Below, one piece after another: positions 8,601 through 16,635 of a DNA stretch of 55,756 nt; the stretch's first letter is position 1, and each line of letters begins with the position of its first letter. A program made the translations under genes and the position numbers. This stretch comes from Verrucomicrobiota bacterium. Its GTDB lineage: Bacteria > Verrucomicrobiota > Verrucomicrobiia > Opitutales > Opitutaceae. The notes under the pieces were generated by a model, which saw nothing but the letters and a program-made list of their open reading frames with translations, was not told the DNA's origin and searched no databases. Where the stretch lies: assembly GCA_023443455.1 (NCBI GenBank), contig JAEZUE010000029.1, positions 1 through 55,756 on the forward strand, written 5' to 3'.

Positions 8601-9224
8601 TCGAAGACTTCCGCCACTCGCCTCAACATGGCGCAGTCGCTGGTCGACTTCATCGAGGACCGCTGGGCGGTGTACAACACTCCCGTCACGTACGAAGGCC
8701 AGCAGGTCGGCGTGATCGGCGATGTCCGCTTCTGGAATGGTGGTTACGCCCCGGGCGAAAGCCTCCGTGGCAAGTTCGGCCGCGAGTTCATGTCCGGCTA
8801 CTACCTGTACCGCATGCAGGAAAACTCGGATGTGCCGGAGCTCCGTCCGTGGCGCTTCAACCTCGTCACCAACTACACCTTCTCGACCGGTTTCCTCAAG
8901 GGGATCAACGTCGGTGCGGCGTATCGCTGGCAGGACAAGGTCGTCGTCGGCTACCCGGTGCACGAGGGCGCGACGGTCGACGATCCGACCGCCTTCGATC
9001 TCGAGAATCCGTACTACGGCCCGTCCGAGGCGAACATCGACCTCTGGGTCGGCTACGAGCGTAAGCTCACCGAGAAGATCAACTGGCGCGTTCAGCTCAA
9101 CATCCGCAATGCCTTTGCGGACATGGATCTGATCCCGGTCACGGTGCAGCCCGACGGTTCCCCCGCGGTCAGCCGTATCCCGGAAGGCACCACCTGGTTC
9201 CTCTCCAACAAGTTCTCGTTCTGA
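5628..9224 (+). CDS. Large TonB-dependent outer-membrane receptor
   Basis: 1198-aa ligand-gated outer-membrane transporter powered by TonB-ExbB-ExbD. It has a signal peptide (basic MTRKK, hydrophobic core, cleavage near FGQA about residue 28), then a Pro/Ala linker, then EEIVVLSPFIVSADE, a motif frequent in Opitutaceae receptors that may act as the TonB box. The plug follows: KDVGSAISVVTPEFL, TRVRGLGQADNTRDFFI and the VDMQRGPNAILYGIGRPAG motif around residue 180. The remaining ~950 residues are Tyr/Asn/Gly-rich beta-barrel ending WFLSNKFSF with a terminal aromatic. No carboxypeptidase-like extension or SusD partner is next to it, so the substrate (glycan, siderophore or other) is unknown. A long leader precedes it and a strong terminator follows. 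Confidence 0.95.
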   Translation: MTRKKITAGAYIAAAVLSTAVAPSMFGQAAPAPQPAADAPEVEEEIVVLSPFIVSADEAKGYAATATLASARVRTELKDVGSAISVVTPEFLSNTGATNNQTLLTYTTSTEVSGLGGNMAGLGNSAALDDTAQRMSPHQSTRVRGLGQADNTRDFFITDIPWDSFNVGRVDMQRGPNAILYGIGRPAGIINSSLNSASFADQGSIEARYGSYGSYRASIDYNKVILEDELALRVSSLYDNTQYRQQPTYQRDERIFLSGRFDPKFLRFDGARTTLRVNYEKGDIDANRPRILPPGDLITPWWTNPILSAIRQAGGINPQTIAINDSATLADLRANGDLAAGMRGDNSAYLYRGIGPLGRNYGGIVSVFSDPNGANSYLMFTELSKTVTTGLSVPWTIMSGVQARKDLEGTVGTIENSAFYRNETLADRGIFDFYNKLIDGPNKKEWSDHEATNISLSQTLFDNRLGLDLTYDKQNYSAGQVNMFSEFGQAITIDLNNRLIDGSPNPNYGRASAISDQYANNSYDSKRESMRATLFGEFRFEDIMAKGKLTKILGRHVFTGLLSRDDVDVETRNWFRYAADEAYAASVAAPALRDHTVNTLNYLSTAGIAHLANVNTANIGNLTAVQIPGSGYVLSGFDKTWAATGVLPTDPWVDQFGATTTQAANPANYVGWGVGPHVDLVSDAAGDRDALTTGASLTRSETASSAINWQGYFFDGLFVASYGYREDRQKSYALPSGNNSLPLIDGLNTVDLSGSAYALPDEPDADVKGHTNTWSFVLHTPQFIRSKLPGNTGLSLFYNRSSNFQPAAGRIDVVGNALPSPQGQTKDYGFVITTLNDKLSLKVNWYETRITNDELSTFGGAYMIWGAEAWAYGFARNNLDRVAGGGWADFTKGYDPLGIVASTTPEAGWTDEQIAYAQAAGDAICNAYMATRPSDAWFKLWGIDTAAADAGGFIAGTQPAGMTITGDTVSKGTEFELTAQPIPNWNITINASKTSATRLNMAQSLVDFIEDRWAVYNTPVTYEGQQVGVIGDVRFWNGGYAPGESLRGKFGREFMSGYYLYRMQENSDVPELRPWRFNLVTNYTFSTGFLKGINVGAAYRWQDKVVVGYPVHEGATVDDPTAFDLENPYYGPSEANIDLWVGYERKLTEKINWRVQLNIRNAFADMDLIPVTVQPDGSPAVSRIPEGTTWFLSNKFSF

Positions 9225-9290
9225 TCGCCGACCGGGCGTCGCCACTGGGGTTGTGGCGCCCGGAAGACCGAACAACGAGCTCTGTCTCTT

Positions 9291-9326
9291 GGGCGCCGGT
9301 GCGAAAGCACCGGCGCCCTTTTCTTT
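9291..9326 (+). terminator. Rho-independent terminator after the TonB receptor
   Basis: GGGCGCCGGTGC pairs perfectly with GCACCGGCGCCC over a GAAA tetraloop, followed by TTTTCTTT. A 12-bp GC stem, GNRA loop and T-run make this the best terminator in the window. It separates the receptor from fmt. Confidence 0.93.
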
Positions 9327-9396
9327 GCCCGAATCGGAAGGGTGCGCGTGTGCAAAAGTCTCGCTCGCGACGGGGCGTCGCGCACGCTGCCGGTCG

Positions 9397-10398
9397 ATGC
9401 TCCCGCTCCGCCTCGTTTTCCTCGGTTCCGACCCGATTGCTCTGCCGACACTGGACTTCCTCGCCGGTGAGGGGCGGGCGCTTGCGGAGGTTGTGGCGGT
9501 GTTCACCCAGCCGGATCGCCCGCACGGGCGCGGTCAGAAGCTTCTGCCCGGACCGATCAAGGAATGGGCGCTGGCGCACGGCATCCCGGTGTTCCAACCC
9601 GAACGCCTCGGCCCCGACGATGTGGCTGCGGTGCGGGGGCTCGGGGTCGATCTGGCGTTGGTCATGGCCTACGGCCAACTGCTCAAGGACGACTTTCTCG
9701 CGATGCCGCCCCGGGGGGTCTTCAATCTGCACACGTCGTTGCTGCCCAAATACCGCGGCGCCTCGCCCGTGACGGCGGCCATCGCCGGCGGCGACACCGA
9801 GACCGGCGTCACCTTCATGCGGGTGGTGCGCCGGCTCGATGCGGGCGCGATCGTCGATGCGGAGCGCGTGGGCATCGGTCCGCACGAGACGACCGGCACG
9901 ATGGAGGCGGCGCTCGGCCGCGCGGCGGCTCCGCTGACGGCGCGTTGCCTCGCGGCATTGCGCGACGGTTCACTGGAGTCGCGCGAGCAGGACGAGGCGC
10001 AGGTGTCCTATTGCCGACGGCTGGCGAAGAGCGACGGGGTGTTGGATTTTGCGAGGCCGGCCGCGGAGCTGGCCCGTCGGGTGAATGCGCTGATGCCCTG
10101 GCCCGGGTGTGCGGCGGAGATCGCCGGCACAACCGTGAAGTTGGGTTTGGCCGAGGCGGAGGAGGGGGCGTGCGCCGAGGCGCCCGGCACCGTGCTCGCG
10201 CCTGCGGCCGATGCCTTCCGCATCGCAACCGGGGCCGGCGTGTTGCGGCTGTTGCGGCTGCAACGGCCCGGCGGGAAGATGCTGCCGGCCGCGGATTTCC
10301 TCCGCGGTTTCGCCGTCGCTGTCGGTGCGATCATGGCGTCGCAGCCGATGCCGCCGCTCGTCGCACCGGTGCCGTTTCCGCGTGCGGCGGCGAAGTGA
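9397..10398 (+). CDS. fmt: Methionyl-tRNA formyltransferase
   Basis: Transfers formyl from 10-formyl-tetrahydrofolate to Met-tRNA(fMet) for initiation. The 333-aa protein starts with RLVFLGSDPIALPTL, then shows the catalytic Asn and His in VFNLHTSLLPKYRGASPV, the catalytic Asp in RVVRRLDAGAIV, and the C-terminal OB-like tRNA-binding domain (RVNALMPWPG, LLRLQRPGGKMLPAADFL). ATG at 9397 is chosen because homologues begin here; the frame upstream runs through the terminator. No def (deformylase) gene is adjacent. Confidence 0.95.
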   Translation: MLPLRLVFLGSDPIALPTLDFLAGEGRALAEVVAVFTQPDRPHGRGQKLLPGPIKEWALAHGIPVFQPERLGPDDVAAVRGLGVDLALVMAYGQLLKDDFLAMPPRGVFNLHTSLLPKYRGASPVTAAIAGGDTETGVTFMRVVRRLDAGAIVDAERVGIGPHETTGTMEAALGRAAAPLTARCLAALRDGSLESREQDEAQVSYCRRLAKSDGVLDFARPAAELARRVNALMPWPGCAAEIAGTTVKLGLAEAEEGACAEAPGTVLAPAADAFRIATGAGVLRLLRLQRPGGKMLPAADFLRGFAVAVGAIMASQPMPPLVAPVPFPRAAAK

Positions 10399-10445
10399 AA
10401 AGATGGAGTGCGCCAACGCGCTTGTTTTTGCCACGCCGCTTTTGC

Positions 10446-11042
10446 ATGCTGCGCCGCATGCTACAGCGGATCGCCTTTGCCCTCGGTTTGACTGCCTCCT
10501 CCGTGCTGCTCGCCCAGCGCCCGGACCCGCGTGCACTCGAGCTGGCGAACCTGCGTGAAGACGTGCGCCTGCTCCAGCAGTCGGTGGCGGAGATGCGCGC
10601 GACGGTCGACCAGCTGCAGCGCGACAACGCGGCACTCGCCAACCAGGCCGAATCGGGCCGTGCCGCCTACGTGACGCTCGCGCAGCTCAACGACTCCCTC
10701 AACGAGCTGCGCCGCTCCACCGATGCCTCCTTGGCGGACCAGAAACGCGACGTCCTGCGCACGGTGGCGCAGCAGATCACCAAGTTGGCGAAGGAGACCA
10801 ACGCCGCGGTGGCGGCCGTGGCCAAGGGACGCGCCTCCCGCGCGACCATCACCACCAACTTCACCGATGATTTCCCGAAGGAGGGCATCACGCACACGGT
10901 CCAGCCCGGCGAGACGCTCTCCACCATCGCGCGCAAATATCGCGTGTCGACGAAAGACATACAGAACGCCAACCGCATCGCCGATCCCACGAAGCTGCGC
11001 GTCGGCCAAAGCCTCTTCATCCCCGGAGCCAGCGGCGAGTGA
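10446..11042 (+). CDS. Secreted coiled-coil protein with C-terminal LysM domain
   Basis: 198 aa. The N-terminus (MLRRMLQRIAFALGLTASSV, then LLAQ) is a signal peptide. Residues ~30-90 form a heptad-like coiled coil (LANLREDVRLLQQSVAEM, VDQLQRDNAAL). The C-terminus is one peptidoglycan-binding LysM: THTVQPGETLSTIARKYRV through LRVGQSLFIPG. ATG at 10446 or 10458 are both possible. It overlaps or abuts parB. Coiled coil plus LysM suggests an envelope scaffold anchored to peptidoglycan; this is inference. Confidence 0.85.
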   Translation: MLRRMLQRIAFALGLTASSVLLAQRPDPRALELANLREDVRLLQQSVAEMRATVDQLQRDNAALANQAESGRAAYVTLAQLNDSLNELRRSTDASLADQKRDVLRTVAQQITKLAKETNAAVAAVAKGRASRATITTNFTDDFPKEGITHTVQPGETLSTIARKYRVSTKDIQNANRIADPTKLRVGQSLFIPGASGE

Positions 11043-11074
11043 AGTCGCCACCGAAGCCCCAACCCCGACCAACC

Positions 11075-12064
11075 ATGGCCACCCCCAAGTCCCCATCCCG
11101 CCTCGGGCGCGGTCTCGGCGCGCTGATCGCGTCGGGCGCCGGCGCCGCCGCGAAGAAGAACGACGCCTCCCCGGCGAAGAAACCCGCGGGTGCGCCTCAG
11201 GCGCCGGCTCCGGCCCCCGCCGCGGCCCCGGCGCAGCCGGCCGCCCTGCCCAAGCCCGAGGGCTTCGCCGAGATTCCGGTGGCCGCGATCGAGCCCAACC
11301 CGCATCAGCCGCGCAAGTCGATCGAGCCGGCGGCGTTGGCCGAGTTGGCCGAAAGCATCCGCGCCGAGGGCCTCCTGCAGCCGATCACGGTGCGCCGGGT
11401 CGGGGAGAAGTTTCAGCTCATCGCCGGCGAACGCCGTTGGCGCGCCTTCCAGCACCTGCGGATCAAGACGATCCCGGCCCGCCTGGTCACGGCCAACGAC
11501 GCCACATCGGCGGCGCTCGCGCTCATCGAGAACCTGCAGCGCGCCGATCTCAACCCGATGGAAGAGGCCTTCGGCTACGCCAGCCTCATCCGCGACTTCG
11601 ACCTCACCCAGGAGGCCGCCGCCGAGCGGGTGGGCAAGGCCCGTGCCTCGGTCGCCAACGCCCTGCGCCTGCTCCAGCTCGACTCCGAGATCCAGGGCTA
11701 CATCTCGAAGGGGCATCTGAGTGTCGGCCATGCGAAGGTCCTGCTCGGACTCGAGGCTCCGGCCGAGCGCCAGCTGCTCGCGCGCCGTGCGATCGAGGAA
11801 GGTGTGAGTGTGCGCGTGCTCGAACAGCTCGTGCAGCGGCGCCGCGCGGCGGCTGCCGCCCCCAGCGCCGCGGCCGCCGCCTCGGGGCGTCCGGTGCCCG
11901 CCGGCGAGGCCACCGCGGTCGCCAGTATCGAGAAAAAACTCACCTCGCACTTCAATGCCCGGGTCTCCCTCAAGCACTCGCCCAAGAAGGGCAAGATCGT
12001 GATCGAGTACCAGGGCAACACCGACCTGCAGCGCATCCTCGACCGGCTCGGCGTGAACGTCTGA
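11075..12064 (+). CDS. parB: Chromosome-partitioning protein ParB
   Basis: 329-aa ParB/Spo0J CTPase that loads on parS and spreads as a clamp to drive origin segregation with ParA. It begins RLGRGLGALIASG, the usual ParA-contact N-terminus, followed by an Ala/Pro/Lys linker, then IEPNPHQPRK, the nucleotide-binding GERRWRAFQ motif, the helix-turn-helix (LTQEAAAERVGKARASVANALRLL) and a C-terminal dimerisation domain. ATG at 11075 is preferred over a GTG at 11039 that overlaps the LysM gene stop, because RLGRG normally lies close to the start. parA is not in the window, and I saw no parS palindrome nearby. Confidence 0.95.
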   Translation: MATPKSPSRLGRGLGALIASGAGAAAKKNDASPAKKPAGAPQAPAPAPAAAPAQPAALPKPEGFAEIPVAAIEPNPHQPRKSIEPAALAELAESIRAEGLLQPITVRRVGEKFQLIAGERRWRAFQHLRIKTIPARLVTANDATSAALALIENLQRADLNPMEEAFGYASLIRDFDLTQEAAAERVGKARASVANALRLLQLDSEIQGYISKGHLSVGHAKVLLGLEAPAERQLLARRAIEEGVSVRVLEQLVQRRRAAAAAPSAAAAASGRPVPAGEATAVASIEKKLTSHFNARVSLKHSPKKGKIVIEYQGNTDLQRILDRLGVNV

Positions 12065-12180
12065 GTGCCGGATTCGCCGGCCCGTTTCCCTGAATCGAGG
12101 GAGGCGCCCCGCGCCCGCAGTGTCACCGCGCCGGACCTGCCTTGACAAAGCGCAGGGTGGCCGGTTGCCTCGGCCGCTTC

Positions 12181-12540
12181 ATGAGCATTCTCGTCGTCAT
12201 CCTGACCTTCCTGCTTGTCGTCGTCTCGTTGTTTCTCGGTCTGATCGTGTTGGTCCAGAAACCGCGTTCCGACAGCGGTCTGGGTACCGCGATGGGCGGC
12301 GGCGTGGCCGAGGCCACTTTCGGCGCGGAGACGGGCAACGTGCTCACCCGCTCGACCATCACCTTGGCCGTCGCGTTCTTCGTCATCGCGTTCGCCGCCT
12401 ACCTCGGCCAGCTCTACGTCGTGAAGCACAAGGACAAGTCGACCGAGTCGCTCCCGTCCGCCCCGGTTTCCACCGCGCCGGCGACTCCCGAGGCCGCTCC
12501 GGCCCCGGTCGAGGTTCCGGCCCCGGCGCCGCAATCCTGA
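12181..12540 (+). CDS. secG: SecG subunit of the SecYEG translocon
   Basis: 119-aa inner-membrane protein with two transmembrane helices (SILVVILTFLLVVVSLFLG and ITLAVAFFVIAFAAYLGQLY) separated by the family loop VLVQKPRSDSGLGTAMGGG...FGAETGNVLTR. The C-terminus is a charged then Pro/Ala tail. ATG at 12181 is chosen; a TTG at 12142 would add 13 basic residues. In the ordinary topology it assists SecA-driven export. It is followed by a secreted LolA-like protein. Confidence 0.92.
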   Translation: MSILVVILTFLLVVVSLFLGLIVLVQKPRSDSGLGTAMGGGVAEATFGAETGNVLTRSTITLAVAFFVIAFAAYLGQLYVVKHKDKSTESLPSAPVSTAPATPEAAPAPVEVPAPAPQS

Positions 12541-12559
12541 GCTGCGGGTATTCCCTTTC

Positions 12560-13426
12560 ATGAACGCGAGGCGTTTTGGCCGGTGCACGGTCTTCTGCCT
12601 CGCGTTTTTTTTGTGCCTGCAGGTGGCTGCCGAACGCCGCATCCGCCCCGAGCCCAAGTATGATTTCACCGGTTCGGCGGACCAGACCGAGGGGCGGCGC
12701 CTCCTCGCCGAGTTCCGTCAACTCGGCATCGCCGGCGACTACGCGCTCGATTTCACGCTTCGGGTGATGCCCCGCCGGGGCGAGGAGCGTTCGGTCGAGG
12801 CGCGGATGTATGGGACGCGAGGCGACAACGGGCCGCTCACGCTCGTCGAGTTTCCGCCCGCGGCCGAGGGCGTGCGGCGTGTGCTGGTCCAGAACGGGCC
12901 GCAACCGGCGGTGTGGACCGTGGCTGCCGACGGAGCCGAGGCCGTCGATGTCGGCGCGGCCCAGCTTTTCGCCCCGTTGGCCGGCACCGACCTCACCGCC
13001 TTCGATCTCCAGATGCCGTTTCTCTTCTGGAGCGACTTCGTCTTCGAGGGCGTGATCAGCGTGCGCGGGCGGCCGGCGCACCGGTTCATCGCGTATCCTC
13101 CCGCCGAGATCGCCGAGGCGCGCCCGGCGCTGACCGCCGTGCGCTTCTACCTGGACACCCAGTTTTCCGCCCTCGTGCAGGCCGAGGAGCTCGGGCCCGA
13201 CGGCGTGGCGGTGAAGACCATCAGCGTGCTCGATCTCAAGCGCACCCAGGATCAGTGGATCGTGCGCACGATCGACCTGCGCGACGAGGCCACGCGCAAC
13301 AAGACCCGTTTCCGCATCGACGGCGCGGCTCTCGACCTGCATCTGCCGCGGATCGTCTTCTCGCCCGCCCACCTGCCGCTGTCGCCGAATCTCGGCGACG
13401 AGGTCAAGGTCACGCGGTTCGACTGA
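12560..13426 (+). CDS. Secreted outer-membrane lipoprotein-sorting-like protein
   Basis: 288 aa with an N-terminal signal peptide (CTVFCLAFFLCLQVAAE). The rest is beta-rich and resembles the LolA/LolB-like 'outer membrane lipoprotein-sorting' family often found in Verrucomicrobia: DYALDFTLRVMPRRG, then FLFWSDFVFEGVISVRGR and a C-terminal KTRFRIDGAALDLHLP. That family folds as a half-barrel that can hold lipids. Assignment rests on overall pattern, not on a catalytic motif. It lies 19 bp after secG and may share its transcript. Confidence 0.7.
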   Translation: MNARRFGRCTVFCLAFFLCLQVAAERRIRPEPKYDFTGSADQTEGRRLLAEFRQLGIAGDYALDFTLRVMPRRGEERSVEARMYGTRGDNGPLTLVEFPPAAEGVRRVLVQNGPQPAVWTVAADGAEAVDVGAAQLFAPLAGTDLTAFDLQMPFLFWSDFVFEGVISVRGRPAHRFIAYPPAEIAEARPALTAVRFYLDTQFSALVQAEELGPDGVAVKTISVLDLKRTQDQWIVRTIDLRDEATRNKTRFRIDGAALDLHLPRIVFSPAHLPLSPNLGDEVKVTRFD

Positions 13427-13447
13427 GGACGCCGGTTTGCTGTCGTC

Positions 13448-13515
13448 GTAGGGGCGCCGCGGAAAAAAAAAGGGGGGGCTGCGCCGTAGGGGGCGTCGGC
13501 GAGCAACGCCCCTAC
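13448..13515. repeat. Degenerate family-A REP pair
   Basis: Two GTAG-headed copies of the family-A motif. The first (13448) reads GTAG then GGGCGCCGC and is broken by a run of nine A and seven G (13463-13478). The second (13486-13515) is a longer inverted repeat starting GTAGGGGGCGT and ending ACGCCCCTAC. It sits between convergent genes (LolA-like and threonylcarbamoyl-AMP synthase), the usual place for REPs. Confidence 0.7.
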
Positions 13516-13566
13516 CGCAGGCGTGGAGCCGGGGCATGGGGAGAGACCGGCGACCCGGCCCCAGTG

Positions 13567-14559
13567 TCAGGTGCGCTTCGCCGCGGCGCGGCGCAACCGG
13601 TCGTTGATCGCGATGCCGGCACCGGACTCCGGCGCGAGTTCGGCGTGCAGTTGCCGCAGGCCGGCACGGTCGAGCAGGTGGAGCTGGGCGAAGAGCCGCC
13701 GCGCGGCCAGCTTCGGGCTCCCTTGAGGTGAAAGTACCCGTACGGTCGCTCGGGTCTTGGGGAGGCCGCCGGCGGGTGTGGCGAACAGCAGGAAACCCTC
13801 GTCGGCCCCGGCGGCGCGCAGCCGGGCCTTGGTGATGCGCTCATGCAGCTCCAGCGGGGTGTCGGGGCTGTAGTGTCGGGTGAGCAGGCCGGGGGCGCGC
13901 AGCGGCCCGGCGGCGACCGCCTGGTTGCGCACCGGTATCGGTCGACCCAGCACGGCGGCGAGTTCCTCCGCGGTGATGCCGCCGACCCGCAGAACCTGCG
14001 CTGCGGACGGATCCGACAGGTCCACGATCGTCGACTCGACGCCCACGTGGCAGGGGCCGCCGTCGAGGATGTGCTCGATCCGTTGGCCGAGCCCGATCTC
14101 GACGTGCTCGGCCGTGGTCGGGCTGATACAGCCGAATGGGTTGGCGCTGGGTGCGGCGAGTGGCAGGCGGCACCGGCGCAGCAGTCGCCGCATCACCGGG
14201 TGGGCCGGGCTGCGCACGGCGACCGTGGGGCCATCGGCGGTGGCGAGGTCGGGCACGATGGGGCGCTTGCGCAGCACGATCGTGAGTGGTCCCGGCCAGA
14301 ATGCCCGCATGAGCCGGCGGGCGTCGGCATTGAGATGGGCGAGGCGCCCGGCGGCGGCGACCGAGGCCACGTGCACGATCAGCGGATCGGAGAGCGGGCG
14401 TTGTTTTGCGCGGAAGATCGCACGGCAGGCCTCGGGCTCGAGGGCATTGGCGGCCAGGCCGTAGACCGTCTCCGTGGGCACAGCGACCAGCCCTCCTTCG
14501 GCGAGCACGCCGGCGAGGAATCGGATGTTGCTTGGGGTCGGGGAGTGGATCTGCGCCAT
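13567..14559 (-). CDS. Threonylcarbamoyl-AMP synthase (Sua5/YwlC type)
   Basis: Makes L-threonylcarbamoyl-AMP from threonine, bicarbonate and ATP, the first step of t6A37 in tRNA. At 330 aa it is the long Sua5 form: YrdC domain (GGLVAVPTETVYGLAANAL, AKQRPLSDPLIVHV, FWPGPLTIVL, PLAAPSANPFG) plus a C-terminal Sua5 domain joined by a PGLLTRHYSPDTPL linker. ATG at 14559 lies 19 bp beyond the rpsR terminator, so transcription probably starts anew or by read-through. Confidence 0.94.
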   Translation of the reverse strand: MAQIHSPTPSNIRFLAGVLAEGGLVAVPTETVYGLAANALEPEACRAIFRAKQRPLSDPLIVHVASVAAAGRLAHLNADARRLMRAFWPGPLTIVLRKRPIVPDLATADGPTVAVRSPAHPVMRRLLRRCRLPLAAPSANPFGCISPTTAEHVEIGLGQRIEHILDGGPCHVGVESTIVDLSDPSAAQVLRVGGITAEELAAVLGRPIPVRNQAVAAGPLRAPGLLTRHYSPDTPLELHERITKARLRAAGADEGFLLFATPAGGLPKTRATVRVLSPQGSPKLAARRLFAQLHLLDRAGLRQLHAELAPESGAGIAINDRLRRAAAKRT

Positions 14560-14577
14560 GGCTGGCTGTGGGGGCCC

Positions 14578-14606
14578 AAAAAAAGCCGGAGCGTGAGCTC
14601 CGGCTT
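14578..14606 (-). terminator. Terminator of rpsR
   Basis: On the minus strand AAGCCGGAGC pairs with GCTCCGGCTT over a TCAC loop (14583-14606) and is followed by a further run of T (complement of A at 14578-14584). It separates rpsR from the downstream threonylcarbamoyl-AMP synthase gene. Confidence 0.9.
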
Positions 14607-14631
14607 AGGAAAGACGATCTCAGCCGAACGC

Positions 14632-14829
14632 TCAGGCGAGCAGCTGGATGTTGCGAGCGCGCTTGATGGTCGTGGTGACCTTGCGCTGCTGCTTCGCGGA
14701 CATACGGGTGTATTTGCGAGGCAGAATCTTACCCGTGTCGGTCGTGTAGCGGCCGAACGACTGGGTGGCGTGGAAAGGAATCTCGTCCGGGGAGAGACTG
14801 CGCGACTGTTTCTCAGGCGGGTTGGTCAT
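14632..14829 (-). CDS. rpsR: 30S ribosomal protein S18
   Basis: 65 aa. The C-terminal half carries the S18 signature: IPFHATQSFGRYTTDTGKIL, PRKYTRMSAKQQRKV, then TTIKRARNIQLLA. ATG at 14829 (MTNPPEKQS) is chosen; 12 more in-frame residues upstream lack S18 character. The gene stands alone rather than between rpsF/ssb and rplI as in many bacteria, and has its own terminator. Confidence 0.96.
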   Translation of the reverse strand: MTNPPEKQSRSLSPDEIPFHATQSFGRYTTDTGKILPRKYTRMSAKQQRKVTTTIKRARNIQLLA

Positions 14830-15094
14830 ACGAAAGCCGCCGACAGTCGGTTCCGAATGCCGCAAGTCAACCCCATTTTCTGAAGCGATTCGGATTCGCC
14901 GCGCGGCTCAGGGTGTCAGCTGGAGTTCGGCGCTGTGGAGGGCGCCGGGGAGTGTCATGCCGGAGTTATGACCCGACTCCAGCGGGCCCGGCGCGACTTC
15001 GCATTGGGGCCGGGGAAAATGCGGGCGGCGGGAGATTCGGAGGGAAATGGCCTTGCACTCGGGCCGGGCGCGACTTTGATCCGCCCACCTTTTC

Positions 15095-15186
15095 GGAGAG
15101 ATGCCCGAGTGGCCGAAGGGGGCGGTTTGCTAAACCGTTATAGGTGTAACAGCCTATCGGGGGTTCGAATCCCCCTCTCTCCGCCA
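15095..15186 (+). tRNA. tRNA-Ser (anticodon GCU)
   Basis: Acceptor stem GGAGAGA (15095-15101) pairs with TCTCTCC (15176-15182), discriminator G, CCA encoded at 15184-15186. The anticodon arm is GCGGT / TTGCTAA / ACCGT, giving anticodon GCU for AGC/AGU. A long variable arm (TATAGGTGTAACAGCCTAT) and the T loop GGGGGTTCGAATCCCCC follow, as expected for a class II tRNA-Ser. Confidence 0.98.
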
Positions 15187-15510
15187 TTTTCCCGCCTGTC
15201 CTCGTCGAGGGTATGTTTGGGTCTGGCAGGCTGAAGCGACTTGAGCCGAGGGGGATGAGAACCGCCGCAGCGCAGCGGAGGCGGCGCGGAACGCGCCCTT
15301 GGGTTCGACGGAGCGAAGCGGAGAAGGACCGCGCGAAGCGCGCTGCGCAGCGGAGGATTGCGCACCAACGGTGTGCGTGGGGGGGGGCTTGCGGCGCCCG
15401 GGCTGCGTCCAGACAGGTGGCCCGCGCCGCAGAAGCGGGCATTGCGGGCCAAGTTCCGCCTGCAGCCGTGTGGCCGGGGCGGCGGGCGTCTCCGATGCCT
15501 GGAGACGCGG
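15187..15510. other. Intergenic region after tRNA-Ser
   Basis: 324 bp with no credible gene. It contains short degenerate repeats of AGCGCAGCGGAGG and GCGCTGCGCAGCGGAGG (about 15268-15360), which give local pairing but no clear terminator. Several frames stay open only because of high GC. Confidence 0.55.
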
Positions 15511-16176
15511 TTAGTTTTCCTCGTCTTCGAGCGGCTGGTCGAGCTCGAGCCGGCTCTCGCGCACGACGCGCAGGCAGATCTCGCGCAGGTCGAACAGGCG
15601 CGGGCGGGCGTAGCGGTTCAGCTCGGGCAGATCGTCCTCGGCGCCGGACGGGGAGTCGGGCACCAGCGACATCGCGCGGTTGAGCAGGCTGAGCGCCCGC
15701 TTGAGCTGCGAGATGCCCAGCGCCGTGTCACCGAGATCCAAGGACTGCACGCCGAGCACCACCGACATCTCGGCGGCGTGCAGCGTGCGCAGGAGCGGGA
15801 AGGCGTGGACGGCGGAAAAATCGATGCCGGAGAGCGCGGCCGCCTCGGTCGCCTCGATCAGGCCGGCGAAGAGCGCGCGGGTTGCCACATAGACCGGGTT
15901 GCGGTGCAGCGTGTACGGGTCGAGGTCGTCGTCGAAATCCTCGTCGTCGTCATCGTCCCCGTCGGCGTCGCCGTCGAGGGTGGGTTCCCAGCCGAGCTGG
16001 CGGGCGATCTCGTCGATGCGTTCGGGCTGGTCGGCGACCTTGTCGTAGACTTGGCGGTACTCGCCGACGGCCTCGTCGCGCTGCCGCAGATAACGTTCCC
16101 AATCGAACTCGTTCCACACGAGTTCGCCATGCTCCTCACTGTCGTCTGGACTGCCGTTGTTGCTGGAGTTGTTCAT
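15511..16176 (-). CDS. Acidic hypothetical protein
   Basis: 221 aa, start MNNSSNNGSPDDSEE (ATG at 16176). Residues ~70-90 are a run of Asp/Glu/Gly (DGDADGDDDDDEDFDDD). The C-terminal 120 residues look alpha-helical (ALFAGLIEATEAAALSGI, LRTLHAAEMSVVLGVQSL, SQLKRALSLLNRAMSLV) and could be a helical-repeat domain. No signal peptide or membrane helix. I do not recognise the family. Confidence 0.75.
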   Translation of the reverse strand: MNNSSNNGSPDDSEEHGELVWNEFDWERYLRQRDEAVGEYRQVYDKVADQPERIDEIARQLGWEPTLDGDADGDDDDDEDFDDDLDPYTLHRNPVYVATRALFAGLIEATEAAALSGIDFSAVHAFPLLRTLHAAEMSVVLGVQSLDLGDTALGISQLKRALSLLNRAMSLVPDSPSGAEDDLPELNRYARPRLFDLREICLRVVRESRLELDQPLEDEEN

Positions 16177-16337
16177 GGCGTGGCCGTGAGGCCTGCGCGG
16201 CAGTGTGGACCGGAGGGGGGGCTTGGAAAGGGAAATCTGGGCCCTTCGGCGCGTACTGTCGGAAGGTGCGTTCCGGGTTGAGTTTACGAAGGAAATCACC
16301 GTGATCGTGTCCTCGCGTTTTTCGCCCCGAACCCTCC

Positions 16338-16613
16338 ATGAACGAAGTTCAGCACGAGACCGTCTACTTCACGGGCCATGTCCAAGGCGTCGGATTCCGC
16401 TACACCACGCTCCAGGTGGCGAAGGAGTACGAGGTGACGGGTTTCGTGCGGAACCTCGACGACGGGCGTGTGCACCTGGAGGCGGAGGGCCGAAGGGGTG
16501 AGATCGAGGCGTTTTTGCGGGGACTGGCCGATGCAATGCCGGGCTACATCCGCAAGACCGAGCGGAGCACGGAGCGACGACCACCGCAGTTTCAGGGATT
16601 TGCGATTCGGTAG
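16338..16613 (+). CDS. acyP: Acylphosphatase
   Basis: 91-aa small enzyme hydrolysing acyl phosphates such as 1,3-bisphosphoglycerate and acetyl-phosphate. The signature GHVQGVGFRYTT holds the phosphate-binding loop and catalytic Arg, and GFVRNLDDGRVHLEAEG holds the catalytic Asn. Length is normal. It is 35 bp upstream of the ABC-transporter genes on the same strand. Confidence 0.95.
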   Translation: MNEVQHETVYFTGHVQGVGFRYTTLQVAKEYEVTGFVRNLDDGRVHLEAEGRRGEIEAFLRGLADAMPGYIRKTERSTERRPPQFQGFAIR

Positions 16614-16635
16614 ACGGAAAAACGGGAGGGAAAAC

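Noticed and set aside
5610..9506. A 1298-codon open frame on the minus strand opposite the TonB-dependent receptor
   Set aside because: It mirrors the codon structure of the receptor (high GC at third positions leaves the opposite strand open). Its translation is Arg/Asp/Val/Gly/His-rich low complexity with no fold, while the plus strand has a full signal peptide, plug and barrel.
15187..15510. Small RNA or gene in the gap after tRNA-Ser
   Set aside because: Only degenerate GC-rich repeats, no promoter or terminator that would define a transcript.
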